Positions 1 to 7,485 of a stretch of DNA of 12,085 nt are shown in pieces. Source of the stretch: Thiotrichales bacterium (GTDB lineage: Bacteria > Pseudomonadota > Gammaproteobacteria > JAAZVR01); assembly GCA_018623305.1 (NCBI GenBank), contig JAAZVR010000020.1, forward strand, positions 1 to 12,085, written 5' to 3'. The notes under the pieces were generated by a model. The model saw nothing but the letters and a program-made list of their open reading frames with translations, was not told the DNA's origin and made no database searches. Positions within the stretch are counted from its first letter, which is position 1, and each line of letters opens with the position of its first letter. Made by a program: the position numbers and the translations under genes.

Positions 1-770
1 ATATGATTACCTCGGCTACTTCTGCAATTCACAATGTGACCAAGTGTGTTGAGCGCTGTGGTTTGAATGTATCGGCAATTCGATTAGGCCCATTGGCTTC
101 ATCGGATTCAATTTTGACCGACGATGAAAAAGAATTGGGCGTGTGCTTGATTGATATTGGCGGCGGTACCAGTGAAATTTCAATTTACACACAAGGCGCG
201 ATTCGTTACACCTCGATTATTCCAATTGCGGGTGATCAGGTAACCAATGATATTGCTATTCAACTCAGAACGCCGACAGGCGATGCTGAGCATTTGAAAA
301 TCAAGCACGGCTGTGCCTTGGCTCAAATCAGCGACTATGATTCATCCATTGAGGTTCCAAGTGTTGGCGTTGGTCGTTCGGCTAGAATGTTGAGCCAAAG
401 CACTTTAGCGGAAGTCATCGAACCGCGTTACGAAGAATTGTTTAACTTGGTCAATGATCACATCAAGCATTCTGGATATGCAGAAATGATTGGTGCTGGG
501 GTAGTAATTACTGGAGGCGCGGCGCAAATTCCAGGTGCTGAGGATCTGGCAGAAGAGGTTTTTGCCATGCCGGTTCGAGTAGGGCGCCCTGTCCATGATG
601 AGGTGGTGCCTAAAGATTTATCCGATGCTCAATATGCAACGGTCTTGGGTTTGGCTCGTTATGCAAGTCAATTGTCATCGGGCGCGCAAAATGCTAGACA
701 CAAAAAACAAACTAAATCGGGCGACTCTTTTTGGACACGCGCGAAAAACTGGATTGGCGGAAACTATTAA
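1..770 (+). CDS. ftsA: Cell division protein FtsA, 3' part (5' end outside the window)
   Basis: FtsA is an actin-like ATPase that tethers FtsZ filaments to the inner membrane and recruits later divisome proteins. The frame is open from the left edge (first complete codon at base 3), giving 255 visible residues against roughly 415-420 for a full protein, so about 160 N-terminal residues lie outside. Visible signatures are the actin-family phosphate-2 loop DIGGGTSEISIY about 50 residues in, the adenosine-motif stretch GVVITGGAAQIPG in the second half, and a C-terminal amphipathic helix (SFWTRAKNWIGGNY) after a polar linker, matching the membrane-targeting sequence of FtsA. The C-terminus looks intact. 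The stop codon overlaps the lpxC start by one base (TAATG, 768-772), so the two are probably translationally coupled. Oddity: ftsZ, the usual next gene, is not here. Confidence 0.96.
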   Translation, partial: MITSATSAIHNVTKCVERCGLNVSAIRLGPLASSDSILTDDEKELGVCLIDIGGGTSEISIYTQGAIRYTSIIPIAGDQVTNDIAIQLRTPTGDAEHLKIKHGCALAQISDYDSSIEVPSVGVGRSARMLSQSTLAEVIEPRYEELFNLVNDHIKHSGYAEMIGAGVVITGGAAQIPGAEDLAEEVFAMPVRVGRPVHDEVVPKDLSDAQYATVLGLARYASQLSSGAQNARHKKQTKSGDSFWTRAKNWIGGNY

Positions 771-1681
771 TGTTCAAACAACGCACCATCAAACATCCTA
801 TTAAAGCCGAAGGCCTAGGCCTTCATAACGGGCAATTAGCAACCATGCGTTTGTTGCCGGCTCCGGTGGATTCTGGCATTGTATTCAAGCGTATTGATGT
901 TACGCCAGCGGTTGAATTTAGAGTCACACCTCAGCTTGTGGGTGAAACGACACTTTGTACGACATTGCTTCAATCGGGTTTGAAAGTCGCTACGATAGAG
1001 CATCTAATGTCTGCGATTGCCGGTTTGGGAATCGACAATCTTTTAATTGAAATTGATGAAGCAGAAATTCCGATTATGGATGGCAGTGCCGATCCATTTA
1101 TCTTTTTGTTGCAATCAGCCGGCGTTCAAGTCCAGGATGCGCCTAAGAAATTTGTTCGAATTCTTAAACCCATCGAAGTGAAAGGGCCATACGATAACTG
1201 GGCTAAGCTAGAGCCGATGAATGGTTTTCGTTTGACGTTCAGTATTGATTTCTCTCACCCAGTCTTTGAAGAAACGGCTTCCAGTATGACGGTTGATTTT
1301 TCTTCAACTTCATACATGAGAGAGGTGAGTCGTGCGCGTACATTTGGATTTATGAAAGATGTCGAATATCTTCGACAGAACAATTTAGCATTAGGCGGAA
1401 GCTTAAATAATGCCATCGTGATCAGCGATGAAGGCATTATGAATGAACAAGGCCTGCGTTTTGATGATGAGTTTGTTAAACACAAAATCCTGGATGCTGT
1501 GGGCGATCTATACGTTTTAGGCCATACGATCATTGGCCATTATTCAGCGCATAAATCAGGCCACGCTCTAAACAACCAGGTTTTACGCAAGCTGCAAGAA
1601 ATGCCTGATGCATGGGAATATGTGACCTTTGAAGAAGGTGCGGAAGTGCCTGTTAATTTTATTTCGAGCAAAGTCGCTTAA
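770..1681 (+). CDS. lpxC: UDP-3-O-acyl-N-acetylglucosamine deacetylase
   Basis: LpxC is the cytoplasmic zinc hydrolase that catalyses the committed step of lipid A synthesis, removing the N-acetyl group from UDP-3-O-acyl-GlcNAc. The 303-residue product matches the usual length (E. coli 305). Visible signatures are the N-terminal KQRTIK...GLGLHNG motif, zinc ligands H78 (with catalytic E77 in TIEHLM), H238 and D242 (in KHKILDAVGDL), and catalytic H265 in KSGHALNN. The start is ATG 770, because MFKQRTIK aligns with the family N-terminus; an upstream in-frame TTG at 731 would add 13 residues inside ftsA and is unlikely. A purine-rich GGCGGA (756-761) could serve as ribosome binding site. The protein ends in SSKVA, a small hydrophobic tail comparable to the FtsH-recognised tail of E. 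coli LpxC; turnover by FtsH is inference. Its 3' end overlaps the convergent dciA gene by 23 bases. Confidence 0.98.
   Translation: MFKQRTIKHPIKAEGLGLHNGQLATMRLLPAPVDSGIVFKRIDVTPAVEFRVTPQLVGETTLCTTLLQSGLKVATIEHLMSAIAGLGIDNLLIEIDEAEIPIMDGSADPFIFLLQSAGVQVQDAPKKFVRILKPIEVKGPYDNWAKLEPMNGFRLTFSIDFSHPVFEETASSMTVDFSSTSYMREVSRARTFGFMKDVEYLRQNNLALGGSLNNAIVISDEGIMNEQGLRFDDEFVKHKILDAVGDLYVLGHTIIGHYSAHKSGHALNNQVLRKLQEMPDAWEYVTFEEGAEVPVNFISSKVA
809..824. repeat. 16-bp perfect palindrome made of two tandem AGGCCT units
   Basis: GAAGGCCTAGGCCTTC reads identically on both strands and contains AGGCCT twice back to back (811-816 and 817-822). It lies within codons 14-19 of lpxC (encoding EGLGLH), about 40 bases into the gene. 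The encoded GLGLH is typical for LpxC, so protein constraint explains part of it, but the synonymous choices all fall on the palindromic form. It could fold as a hairpin only poorly, as there is no loop, so a DNA-level site is more likely than an RNA one. Function unknown. Confidence 0.7.
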
Positions 1682-2099
1682 AAACAGTTCGTATCTTTTC
1701 ATCTTGGATGGATTCGACAGAATCCGTCAAAGATTCTTTCATCGCATCACTGGGATGATTGGCTTGACGAGGCGCTTTCGGTGTTGGTTTTCGCTCACTG
1801 GGTAAGGCCTTGATATGCAGTCTAGCCAAGTCCATTGGCACAATCTGTTTTTGTTTCAAACGCATCAATAACGCGGTGCTTTCATACGTCATTCGATTCA
1901 CCCAAATGGCGTTGGAAAAGAACACAATCAGTTCGTTTGATTTCAACGCAATCCCACAAAAATAATCTTGTGCTTTTTTGGGTAACTCCGCTTTGACCTG
2001 TTCCGACACACGATTTTGAATGTGTGCACGTTCCAATAAATAACTCAAAGGCGATTCGCCTTTAGCTTTTTGTGATAGCGTGTGTGTTAAGCCTTTCAT
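1659..2099 (-). CDS. dciA: DciA-type protein (DUF721), replicative helicase loading factor
   Basis: The 146-residue product resembles the DUF721/DciA family, small KH-like proteins that interact with DnaB helicase and help load it in bacteria lacking DnaC. The N-terminal half carries the family-like pattern (SPLSYLLERAHIQNRVSEQVKAELP, then hydrophobic strands ELIVFFSNAIWVNRMTY and KIVP/MDLARLHIK-like stretch), followed by a Pro/Lys/Ser-rich, probably disordered linker and a short C-terminal helix. Position supports the call, since a DUF721 gene sits between lpxC and secA in several gammaproteobacteria. I chose ATG 2099 (MKGLTHTL); an in-frame GTG at 2105 would add two residues. No strong Shine-Dalgarno is visible. 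The gene is divergent from secA across 67 bases and converges on lpxC with a 23-base overlap. Family membership is from pattern recognition of a divergent sequence, so it is less certain than the neighbours. Confidence 0.75.
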   Translation of the reverse strand: MKGLTHTLSQKAKGESPLSYLLERAHIQNRVSEQVKAELPKKAQDYFCGIALKSNELIVFFSNAIWVNRMTYESTALLMRLKQKQIVPMDLARLHIKALPSERKPTPKAPRQANHPSDAMKESLTDSVESIQDEKIRTVFKRLCSK

Positions 2100-2123
2100 A
2101 GGCACTCGAGTATATGCGATAAT
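2095..2123 (+). promoter_or_regulatory. Candidate sigma70 promoter for secA (-argJ-mutT)
   Basis: In the dciA-secA divergent gap there is an extended -10 element, TGC followed by GATAAT (TGC 2115-2117, hexamer 2118-2123, five of six matches to TATAAT). A weak -35 candidate TTCATA (2095-2100, four of six matches to TTGACA) lies 17 bases upstream. Transcription would begin near 2130, leaving a leader of about 37 bases with no sign of a SecM-like arrest peptide. Assignment is by eye. Confidence 0.4.
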
Positions 2124-2166
2124 CTATCGAATTTTAAGAATAAATCAGATTAAGAGAATAAACCTT

Positions 2167-4887
2167 ATGTTAACGAAATTGGCACAGAAGATTTTCGGCA
2201 GTCGAAATGATCGAATGATTAAGCGATATCAAAAAGTGGTATTGCAAATCAATGCACTGGAAAGCGAAATGCAGGCCTTGTCAGATGAAGACTTGCAAGC
2301 TAAAACGAGTCAATTTCGTTTACGTATTGAAAATGGCGAAACCTTAGACGCGATATTGCCTGAGGCCTTTGCCGTCATTCGTGAAGCCAGTTCGCGAGTT
2401 TTGGGAATGCGCCACCATGACGTTCAGTTGATCGGTGGAATGATTCTTAATGACGGCAATATCTCTGAAATGAAAACCGGTGAAGGTAAAACATTGGTTG
2501 CGACCCTATCGGTTTACTTGAACGCTCTTTCTGGCAAAGGTGTACATGTTGTCACCGTGAATGATTACTTGGCTCAGCGAGATTCAGCTGAAATGAGCGA
2601 GCTTTACTCATTTTTGGGTTTAACCACGGGCGTGGTCATTTCAGGGCAAGATCCTGAGCAAAAGATGCAGGCCTATCAATGCGATATTACCTATGGTACG
2701 AACAACGAGTTTGGTTTTGATTATCTTCGTGACAATATGGCTTTTGATGCATCGCATCGAGTTCAGCGAGGCCATGCCTACGCCGTTGTCGATGAGGTTG
2801 ACTCGATTCTGATTGATGAGGCGCGAACTCCATTAGTGATTTCAGGGCCTACAGAAGATAAATCAGAAGTCTATGCTTTGGTGAATCAAGTGGTGCCAAA
2901 GCTTGAGCGACAACTCGGTGAAATTGATAAAGAAGGCAATGCGTCTGAAGATTATGTTGAAGGCGATTTCACGGTTGAAGAAAAAGAAAAGCAAGTCTTG
3001 TTGACTGAACGAGGCCACTCAAAAGTCGAAGAGATTTTGGCTGAAATGGGTTTGATTCAAGGCGATGGCAACTTGTATGACGCGCAAAACATTACTTTGA
3101 TGCATCATGTTTTAGCGGCATTAAAAGCGCATCATTTGTTTGAGGTGAATGTGGATTACATCATCGAAAACGGCGAAGTCGTTATCATCGATGAATTCAC
3201 AGGCCGCAAGATGCAAGGTCGCCGCTGGTCAGATGGTTTACACCAAGCAGTTGAGGCGAAAGAAGGCGTTAACATTCAAAATGAAAACCAAACGCTGGCC
3301 TCAATCACTTTCCAAAATTACTTCCGCTTGTACGAGAAATTATCGGGGATGACGGGTACTGCGGATACTGAAGCGGCTGAGTTTAATCAGATTTACTCGC
3401 TTGAAGTGTTGGTTGTTCCAACGCATCGCCCTGTTCAGCGTAAAGATCATGCTGATGTGGTTTACATGTCGCAGCTTGAAAAATTTAAAGCGATTGTAGA
3501 AGACATTCGTGAGCGTCAAGAGCATGGCCAGCCTGTTTTGGTCGGTACCGCTTCAATTGAAGCGTCTGAGTTGCTTTCAAGCATGTTGAGCCAGAATAAA
3601 ATTAAGCATGAAGTGTTGAATGCAAAACAGCACGAACGTGAAGCGCATATCATTGCTCAGGCAGGTCAAAAAGGTGCGGTTACGATTGCAACGAACATGG
3701 CCGGTCGTGGTACTGATATCAAACTAGGCGGTAATGTGGAGTTTGAAATTCAAGAACAAGCCGCATCCGGTAAGCAGGTTGATGAGTCTGCTTTACGTGA
3801 AGAATGGCAAAAACGACATGATGAAGTGCTTGAGCTCGGTGGTTTGTATGTGATTGGTACAGAACGTAATGAATCTCGTCGTGTGGATAATCAGTTGCGT
3901 GGTCGTTCGGGTCGTCAAGGTGACCCAGGTGCAAGTCGATTCTATTTATCTTTGGAAGATGGCTTAATGCGCATGTTTGCTTCCGATCGTATTAAGAATA
4001 TGATGCAAAAATTGGGCATGAAAGAGGGTGAAGCGATTGAACACCCTTGGGTTACGCGCGCGATCGAAAACGCTCAGCGAAAAGTGGAAGGTCGTAACTT
4101 TGATATTCGTAAGCAATTGTTGGAATACGATGATGTTGCGAATGACCAGCGTAAAGTCGTTTATCAACAGCGCGATGAATTGATGGCCTCAGATAACGTT
4201 GCTGAATACATCGATTCAATGCGAGAAGAGGTGGTAACGGATCTTGTTTCAACTTATGTACCCCCTGGCAGTATTGAAGAAATGTGGGACATTAAAGGCC
4301 TTGAGATGGCCTTGTTGGCTGAGTTCGCCATTGAATTGCCAATTCAAAAATGGTTGGATGAAGATGACGAGTTGTATGCCGATATTTTGCCTGAAAAAGT
4401 ATTGAAAGCTTTGGTAGATGCCTACGCAGAAAAAGAAGCACAATTAGAAACACCTGAAATTATGCGACATTTTGAGAAGTCGGTGATTTTGCAAACACTG
4501 GATTCACTGTGGAAAGAGCATTTAGCGGCCATGGATCATTTGCGTCAGGGCATACACTTGCGTGGATATGCTCAGAAAAACCCAGTGCAAGAATACAAAC
4601 GAGAAGCGTTTGAAATGTTTGGTGATTTCTTGTCGAATTTGCGCCGAGAAGTTGTGCGAATCATTTCTCAGGTTCAAGTCCGTTCAGAAGAAGACGCGCG
4701 TGCGGTTGAAGAACAACGTCGAGCAGCTGAAGAAGTTGAAATGGAATTTACAGGGTCTGAGTCATCGGAGTCTGCGCAAGAAGAAAAGCAAGCACCGATG
4801 CGCACAGAGCGTAAGGTGGGTCGAAATGATCCGTGTCCTTGTGGATCGGGTAAAAAATACAAACAGTGTTGTGGAAAGTTGAAATAA
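2167..4887 (+). CDS. secA: Preprotein translocase ATPase SecA
   Basis: SecA is the motor that drives unfolded precursor proteins through SecYEG across the inner membrane. The 906-residue product is full length (E. coli 901). Visible elements are the Walker A motif MKTGEGKTL (K108), the DEAD-type Walker B DEVDSILIDEA (D209), the second-nucleotide-domain helicase motifs (NMAGRGTDIKLGG and QLRGRSGRQGDPG), the helical scaffold, a Glu-rich linker, and a C-terminal zinc-binding SEC-C domain with C890, C892, C901 and C902 that binds SecB and ribosomes. The start is ATG 2167 (MLTKLAQKIFGSRNDR), which matches the family and is preceded by a purine-rich AAGAG at good spacing; an in-frame ATG at 2080 lies inside dciA and is rejected. 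There is no secM between lpxC and secA, so SecM-type export sensing is not evident. The stop codon abuts the argJ start. Confidence 0.99.
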   Translation: MLTKLAQKIFGSRNDRMIKRYQKVVLQINALESEMQALSDEDLQAKTSQFRLRIENGETLDAILPEAFAVIREASSRVLGMRHHDVQLIGGMILNDGNISEMKTGEGKTLVATLSVYLNALSGKGVHVVTVNDYLAQRDSAEMSELYSFLGLTTGVVISGQDPEQKMQAYQCDITYGTNNEFGFDYLRDNMAFDASHRVQRGHAYAVVDEVDSILIDEARTPLVISGPTEDKSEVYALVNQVVPKLERQLGEIDKEGNASEDYVEGDFTVEEKEKQVLLTERGHSKVEEILAEMGLIQGDGNLYDAQNITLMHHVLAALKAHHLFEVNVDYIIENGEVVIIDEFTGRKMQGRRWSDGLHQAVEAKEGVNIQNENQTLASITFQNYFRLYEKLSGMTGTADTEAAEFNQIYSLEVLVVPTHRPVQRKDHADVVYMSQLEKFKAIVEDIRERQEHGQPVLVGTASIEASELLSSMLSQNKIKHEVLNAKQHEREAHIIAQAGQKGAVTIATNMAGRGTDIKLGGNVEFEIQEQAASGKQVDESALREEWQKRHDEVLELGGLYVIGTERNESRRVDNQLRGRSGRQGDPGASRFYLSLEDGLMRMFASDRIKNMMQKLGMKEGEAIEHPWVTRAIENAQRKVEGRNFDIRKQLLEYDDVANDQRKVVYQQRDELMASDNVAEYIDSMREEVVTDLVSTYVPPGSIEEMWDIKGLEMALLAEFAIELPIQKWLDEDDELYADILPEKVLKALVDAYAEKEAQLETPEIMRHFEKSVILQTLDSLWKEHLAAMDHLRQGIHLRGYAQKNPVQEYKREAFEMFGDFLSNLRREVVRIISQVQVRSEEDARAVEEQRRAAEEVEMEFTGSESSESAQEEKQAPMRTERKVGRNDPCPCGSGKKYKQCCGKLK

Positions 4888-6090
4888 ATGAATCAAAACA
4901 TTCATCCGATTGCAGGCGTGTATTTGGGTACAACGTCGGCTGGCATTAAGAAAAATGGTAAGACCGATATGGTCGTGATTGAGTTGGCTGAAGGAACTCG
5001 AACGGCAGCGGTTTTCACTCAAAACCGTTTTTGTGCGGCGCCGGTGACCTTGGCAAAAAAACACATGGCTGAAACATCGCCACGTTTGTTGATGATTAAC
5101 TCAGGCAATGCCAATGCTGGGACAGGTCAGCCAGGTATGGATGCAGCAATTGCTACGTGTGAGTTAGCGGCCGCAAATCAAGATTACTCAGCGAACGCCG
5201 TCTTGCCTTTTTCTACGGGTGTCATTGGTGAGTTGTTGCCGGTTGATAAATTTGAACACGGTTTGCCTGATGCGCTTGCGAATGTTCGTGTGGATGGCTG
5301 GATGGATGCCGCTAAAGGCATTATGACCACCGATACGGTTGAGAAGATTGTTTCGCGTCAATTTGAAATCCAAGGTCATACCGTGAGTTTGACAGGTATT
5401 TCAAAAGGTTCTGGCATGATTCATCCGAATATGGCGACCATGTTGGGCTTTGCTGCAACGGATGTGGCAATGTCTCAGGAACTGCTTCAAAAAGCATTAA
5501 CGGATGCAACGAATCTTTCGTTTAATCGAATTACGGTGGATGGTGATACATCAACGAATGATGCTTGTACTCTGAGTGCAACGGGCCAGTCAGATTTGCC
5601 AGAGATCACTGATGAATCTTCTGAGGCCTACACAATTTTTGCTCAACAGCTCAATGAAGTGATGACTGAATTGGCACAAATGATTGTGCGAGACGGTGAA
5701 GGTGCGACCAAATTTATTTCGATTGAGGTAAATGGTGGAGCCACTCAGCAAGAATGTTTGGATGTTGCATATACAGTGGCGCATTCTCCGTTGGTGAAAA
5801 CTGCGTTTTTTGCCTCAGATCCAAACTGGGGTCGTATCTTAGCGGCTGTCGGTCGAGCAGGTATTGATGATTTAGATATTGAGGCCTTAACAATTTTCTT
5901 AAATGAAGTGTGTATTGTTCGTGACGGTGGTCGTGCGAGTGATTACACAGAAGAAAAAGGCCAAGCGGTGATGGATTTGACTGATATTACGATTCAAATT
6001 AATCTAAATCGCGGTGAATTCTCAGAAACGGTTTGGACGACAGATTTTTCGTATGATTACGTCAAAATCAATGCGGAATATCGAACGTAA
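4888..6090 (+). CDS. argJ: Bifunctional ornithine acetyltransferase / glutamate N-acetyltransferase ArgJ
   Basis: ArgJ transfers the acetyl group from N-acetylornithine to glutamate, closing the acetyl cycle of arginine synthesis; some homologues also use acetyl-CoA. The 400-residue product is of normal length. It belongs to the self-cleaving Ntn-type family: the precursor is cut before the Thr in KGSGMIHPNMATMLGF, here T184, which becomes the N-terminal nucleophile of the beta chain. Other family hallmarks are NSGNANAGTG (oxyanion-hole region and glycine-rich loop) and the C-terminal DPNWGRILAAVGR. The ATG follows the secA TAA with no gap, and the ribosome binding site is probably GGAAAG inside the secA 3' end, suggesting translational coupling. 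Pairing with secA is known from other gammaproteobacteria and has no evident functional logic. An in-frame A AAA AAA heptamer at 5055-5061 is judged fortuitous. Confidence 0.98.
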   Translation: MNQNIHPIAGVYLGTTSAGIKKNGKTDMVVIELAEGTRTAAVFTQNRFCAAPVTLAKKHMAETSPRLLMINSGNANAGTGQPGMDAAIATCELAAANQDYSANAVLPFSTGVIGELLPVDKFEHGLPDALANVRVDGWMDAAKGIMTTDTVEKIVSRQFEIQGHTVSLTGISKGSGMIHPNMATMLGFAATDVAMSQELLQKALTDATNLSFNRITVDGDTSTNDACTLSATGQSDLPEITDESSEAYTIFAQQLNEVMTELAQMIVRDGEGATKFISIEVNGGATQQECLDVAYTVAHSPLVKTAFFASDPNWGRILAAVGRAGIDDLDIEALTIFLNEVCIVRDGGRASDYTEEKGQAVMDLTDITIQINLNRGEFSETVWTTDFSYDYVKINAEYRT

Positions 6091-6092
6091 AA

Positions 6093-6497
6093 ATGTCTGA
6101 TTTTTTGCAGATTGCTTTGGGTGTTGTTGTACACAAGGGGCAATACCTTGTGGCTCAACGCAAAAAGCATCAACACCAGGGAGGCAAATGGGAATTTCCT
6201 GGTGGAAAGGTCGAGCAAGGCGAAACGCTCGAGCAGGCCTTAGTTCGAGAGTTACAAGAAGAAGTCGGTATCAAGCCAACCCAATTTCAACATCTAATTA
6301 CAGTCGAACATACTTATCCTGATTTGAGTGTCCAGTTAAATACTTGGTATGTGACTGAATTTCAAGGGATTGCTCAAAGTGGTGAGTCTCAGATGATAAA
6401 GTGGGTTTCAGTTGAAGAATTGAGCCAATTAACTTTTCCAGAGGCGAATCAACCCATTGTTCAGGCTGTTTTTCAAAAGCTAAATCCCCAAAATTAA
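6093..6497 (+). CDS. mutT: MutT-type Nudix hydrolase
   Basis: The 134-residue protein is of typical MutT length and carries a perfect Nudix box, G-x5-E-x7-REL-QEE-x-GI, at residues 38-60 (G38, E44, R52, E53, E56, E57), which binds the catalytic metal. The upstream GGKWEFPGGK is the signature of MutT proper (8-oxo-dGTP diphosphatase), which removes oxidised guanine nucleotides that cause A:T to C:G mutations. Two bases separate it from argJ, so it is the last gene of the secA-argJ-mutT run. It is shorter than Pseudomonas relatives that fuse MutT to a thiamine-phosphate-synthase-like domain. It converges on holC with a three-base gap. Exact substrate is inferred from the family. Confidence 0.93.
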   Translation: MSDFLQIALGVVVHKGQYLVAQRKKHQHQGGKWEFPGGKVEQGETLEQALVRELQEEVGIKPTQFQHLITVEHTYPDLSVQLNTWYVTEFQGIAQSGESQMIKWVSVEELSQLTFPEANQPIVQAVFQKLNPQN

Positions 6498-6500
6498 TAC

Positions 6501-6914
6501 TCAGAGTTTGTGAGTGATAGGCTCGAGTCCTAGCTTTTGATATTCTCTGTATCGAGTTCTTGCCAGTTCTTTGCAGGCTTCAGAGCCGTCAATGATTTCA
6601 ACGATTCGATACATATCTGAATGCGCTGTGTGAAATGTGTTGCTTACATTTACCCAAACATCAAATGCATTTGAAGCCGGTGGGGTTTCGCTTAAGAGGA
6701 TTTGAGTGTTTTCTCTTTCTTCACAGTCATGCGCTAAAAAGCTATCTTCTTTGAATGCCCATAAAGCTTCGCTGATCTCATTTTTTTGATCGCCATCACA
6801 GGCAATCCAAACATGATGGCCTTTGTGCCATACTTGATGCGTTAAGCGTGCTAGAAAATGAAATCGCTCTTGCTGAGATTCCGTTGCTAGAATGTAAAAC
6901 AATAATTCTGTCAT
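6501..6914 (-). CDS. holC: DNA polymerase III chi subunit
   Basis: HolC (chi) links the clamp-loader complex to single-stranded-DNA-binding protein, helping primer hand-off and stability of the replisome at the fork. The 137-residue product is close to the family length (E. coli 147). Recognisable features are the N-terminal strand plus helix (TELLFYILA...LARLTHQVWHKGHHVWIACD), a DSFLAHDCEE segment corresponding to the 'F-hPH' region of the family, an ILL strand, FDVWVNVSN, and a C-terminal RYREYQKLG helix. It is separated from its usual neighbour pepA. The start ATG 6914 has no evident Shine-Dalgarno sequence and sits only 22 bases from the divergent YqfO-like gene, so its promoter must lie inside that gene. 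Confidence 0.88.
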   Translation of the reverse strand: MTELLFYILATESQQERFHFLARLTHQVWHKGHHVWIACDGDQKNEISEALWAFKEDSFLAHDCEERENTQILLSETPPASNAFDVWVNVSNTFHTAHSDMYRIVEIIDGSEACKELARTRYREYQKLGLEPITHKL

Positions 6915-6926
6915 GTTCGATATTGT

Positions 6927-6933
6927 AGGTGAG
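6927..6933 (+). promoter_or_regulatory. Ribosome binding site AGGTGAG fixing the start at 6937
   Basis: AGGTGAG matches the 3' part of the Shine-Dalgarno consensus and lies just upstream of ATG 6937, favouring it over the in-frame ATG 6913, which has no such site and would overlap the holC start codon. Confidence 0.65.
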
Positions 6934-6936
6934 TCG

Positions 6937-7254
6937 ATGATTAAGTTTTGTTTTTTTGTGCCTGAGTCGCATTTAGAGTCTGTGAAATCGGCTGTTTTTG
7001 CCGAAGGGGCGGGCCAGATAGGTGATTATGAATCGTGTTGTTGGCAAACATTAGGAACCGGACAATTTAAAGCGATGGCATCGGCCAATCCTTTTATTGG
7101 AGAGGTAGGCGAGTTAGAAAAAGTCGAAGAGTGGAAAGTGGAGATGGTGGTGGAAGAAACAAAAATGCCGTCTGTGATGACGGCATTCTTGGCAGCGCAT
7201 CCTTATGAAGAACCCGCTTATGAGTGTTTCCAAATTTATGAGTGGAACACTTGA
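6937..7254 (+). CDS. Stand-alone YqfO / NIF3-associated domain protein
   Basis: This 105-residue protein matches the small domain found inserted in the middle of some NIF3/YqfO proteins and also alone in many proteobacteria, with a fold related to PII/CutA. Hallmarks are the N-terminal FCFFVPESHLESVK, the central GAGQIGDYESCCW, GTGQFKAMASANPFIG, EVGELEKVEEWKVE, and the C-terminal AAHPYEEPAYE, the last resembling CutA-like proteins. The biochemical role of the family is unknown; a trimeric ligand- or metal-binding protein is a plausible inference only. I chose ATG 6937 because it has the better ribosome binding site and gives the family N-terminus (MIKFCFFVPE). It is divergent from holC and overlaps the convergent DUF2892 gene by 19 bases. 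Confidence 0.85.
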   Translation: MIKFCFFVPESHLESVKSAVFAEGAGQIGDYESCCWQTLGTGQFKAMASANPFIGEVGELEKVEEWKVEMVVEETKMPSVMTAFLAAHPYEEPAYECFQIYEWNT

Positions 7255-7445
7255 CCTGGCTTAAGACCGAATTTTTTCAAAATCAAAGCCAATGGGCAGA
7301 AACGTGTAAGACCAGTTACGATCAACATGATGCCTGGCAATGCAGACAACCATAACCACATTGCATTACCCGTTAGGTTGTTCAAAATAAGGCCTGCCAA
7401 AATGACAGTGCCTGCAAAAATTAATACAACACGTTCTAGTGCCAT
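7236..7445 (-). CDS. Small two-helix membrane protein, DUF2892 (YgaP-type membrane domain)
   Basis: The 69-residue product has two hydrophobic segments (about residues 5-23 and 29-46) followed by the FCPLALILKKFG motif typical of DUF2892. This domain occurs alone or fused to a rhodanese domain, as in E. coli YgaP. Its function alone is not known, though the conserved Cys (FCPL) and the rhodanese fusions have led to links with sulfur metabolism. The start ATG 7445 has a strong ribosome binding site, GAGGTGA, just upstream on the minus strand. It lies 40 bases after proS in the same direction and may be read through from it. Its 3' end overlaps the YqfO-like gene by 19 bases. Confidence 0.85.
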   Translation of the reverse strand: MALERVVLIFAGTVILAGLILNNLTGNAMWLWLSALPGIMLIVTGLTRFCPLALILKKFGLKPGQVFHS

Positions 7446-7485
7446 AATTCACCTCGATTGAGTTTGTTTATAAGTATATTAGCAA

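Noticed and set aside
1707..1728. Hairpin (nine pairs with a GACA loop) just after the lpxC stop
   Set aside because: No U-tract follows on either strand and it lies within dciA coding sequence, so I do not call it a terminator.
2080..2166. N-terminal extension of secA from ATG 2080
   Set aside because: The family N-terminus begins at ATG 2167 with a ribosome binding site; the extension lies antisense inside dciA.
5055..5061. In-frame slippery heptamer A AAA AAA in argJ
   Set aside because: It encodes the AKK of a typical ArgJ stretch, a -1 slip would meet a stop within a few codons (ACA CAT GGC TGA), and I see no convincing downstream stem. The zero frame gives a complete ArgJ.
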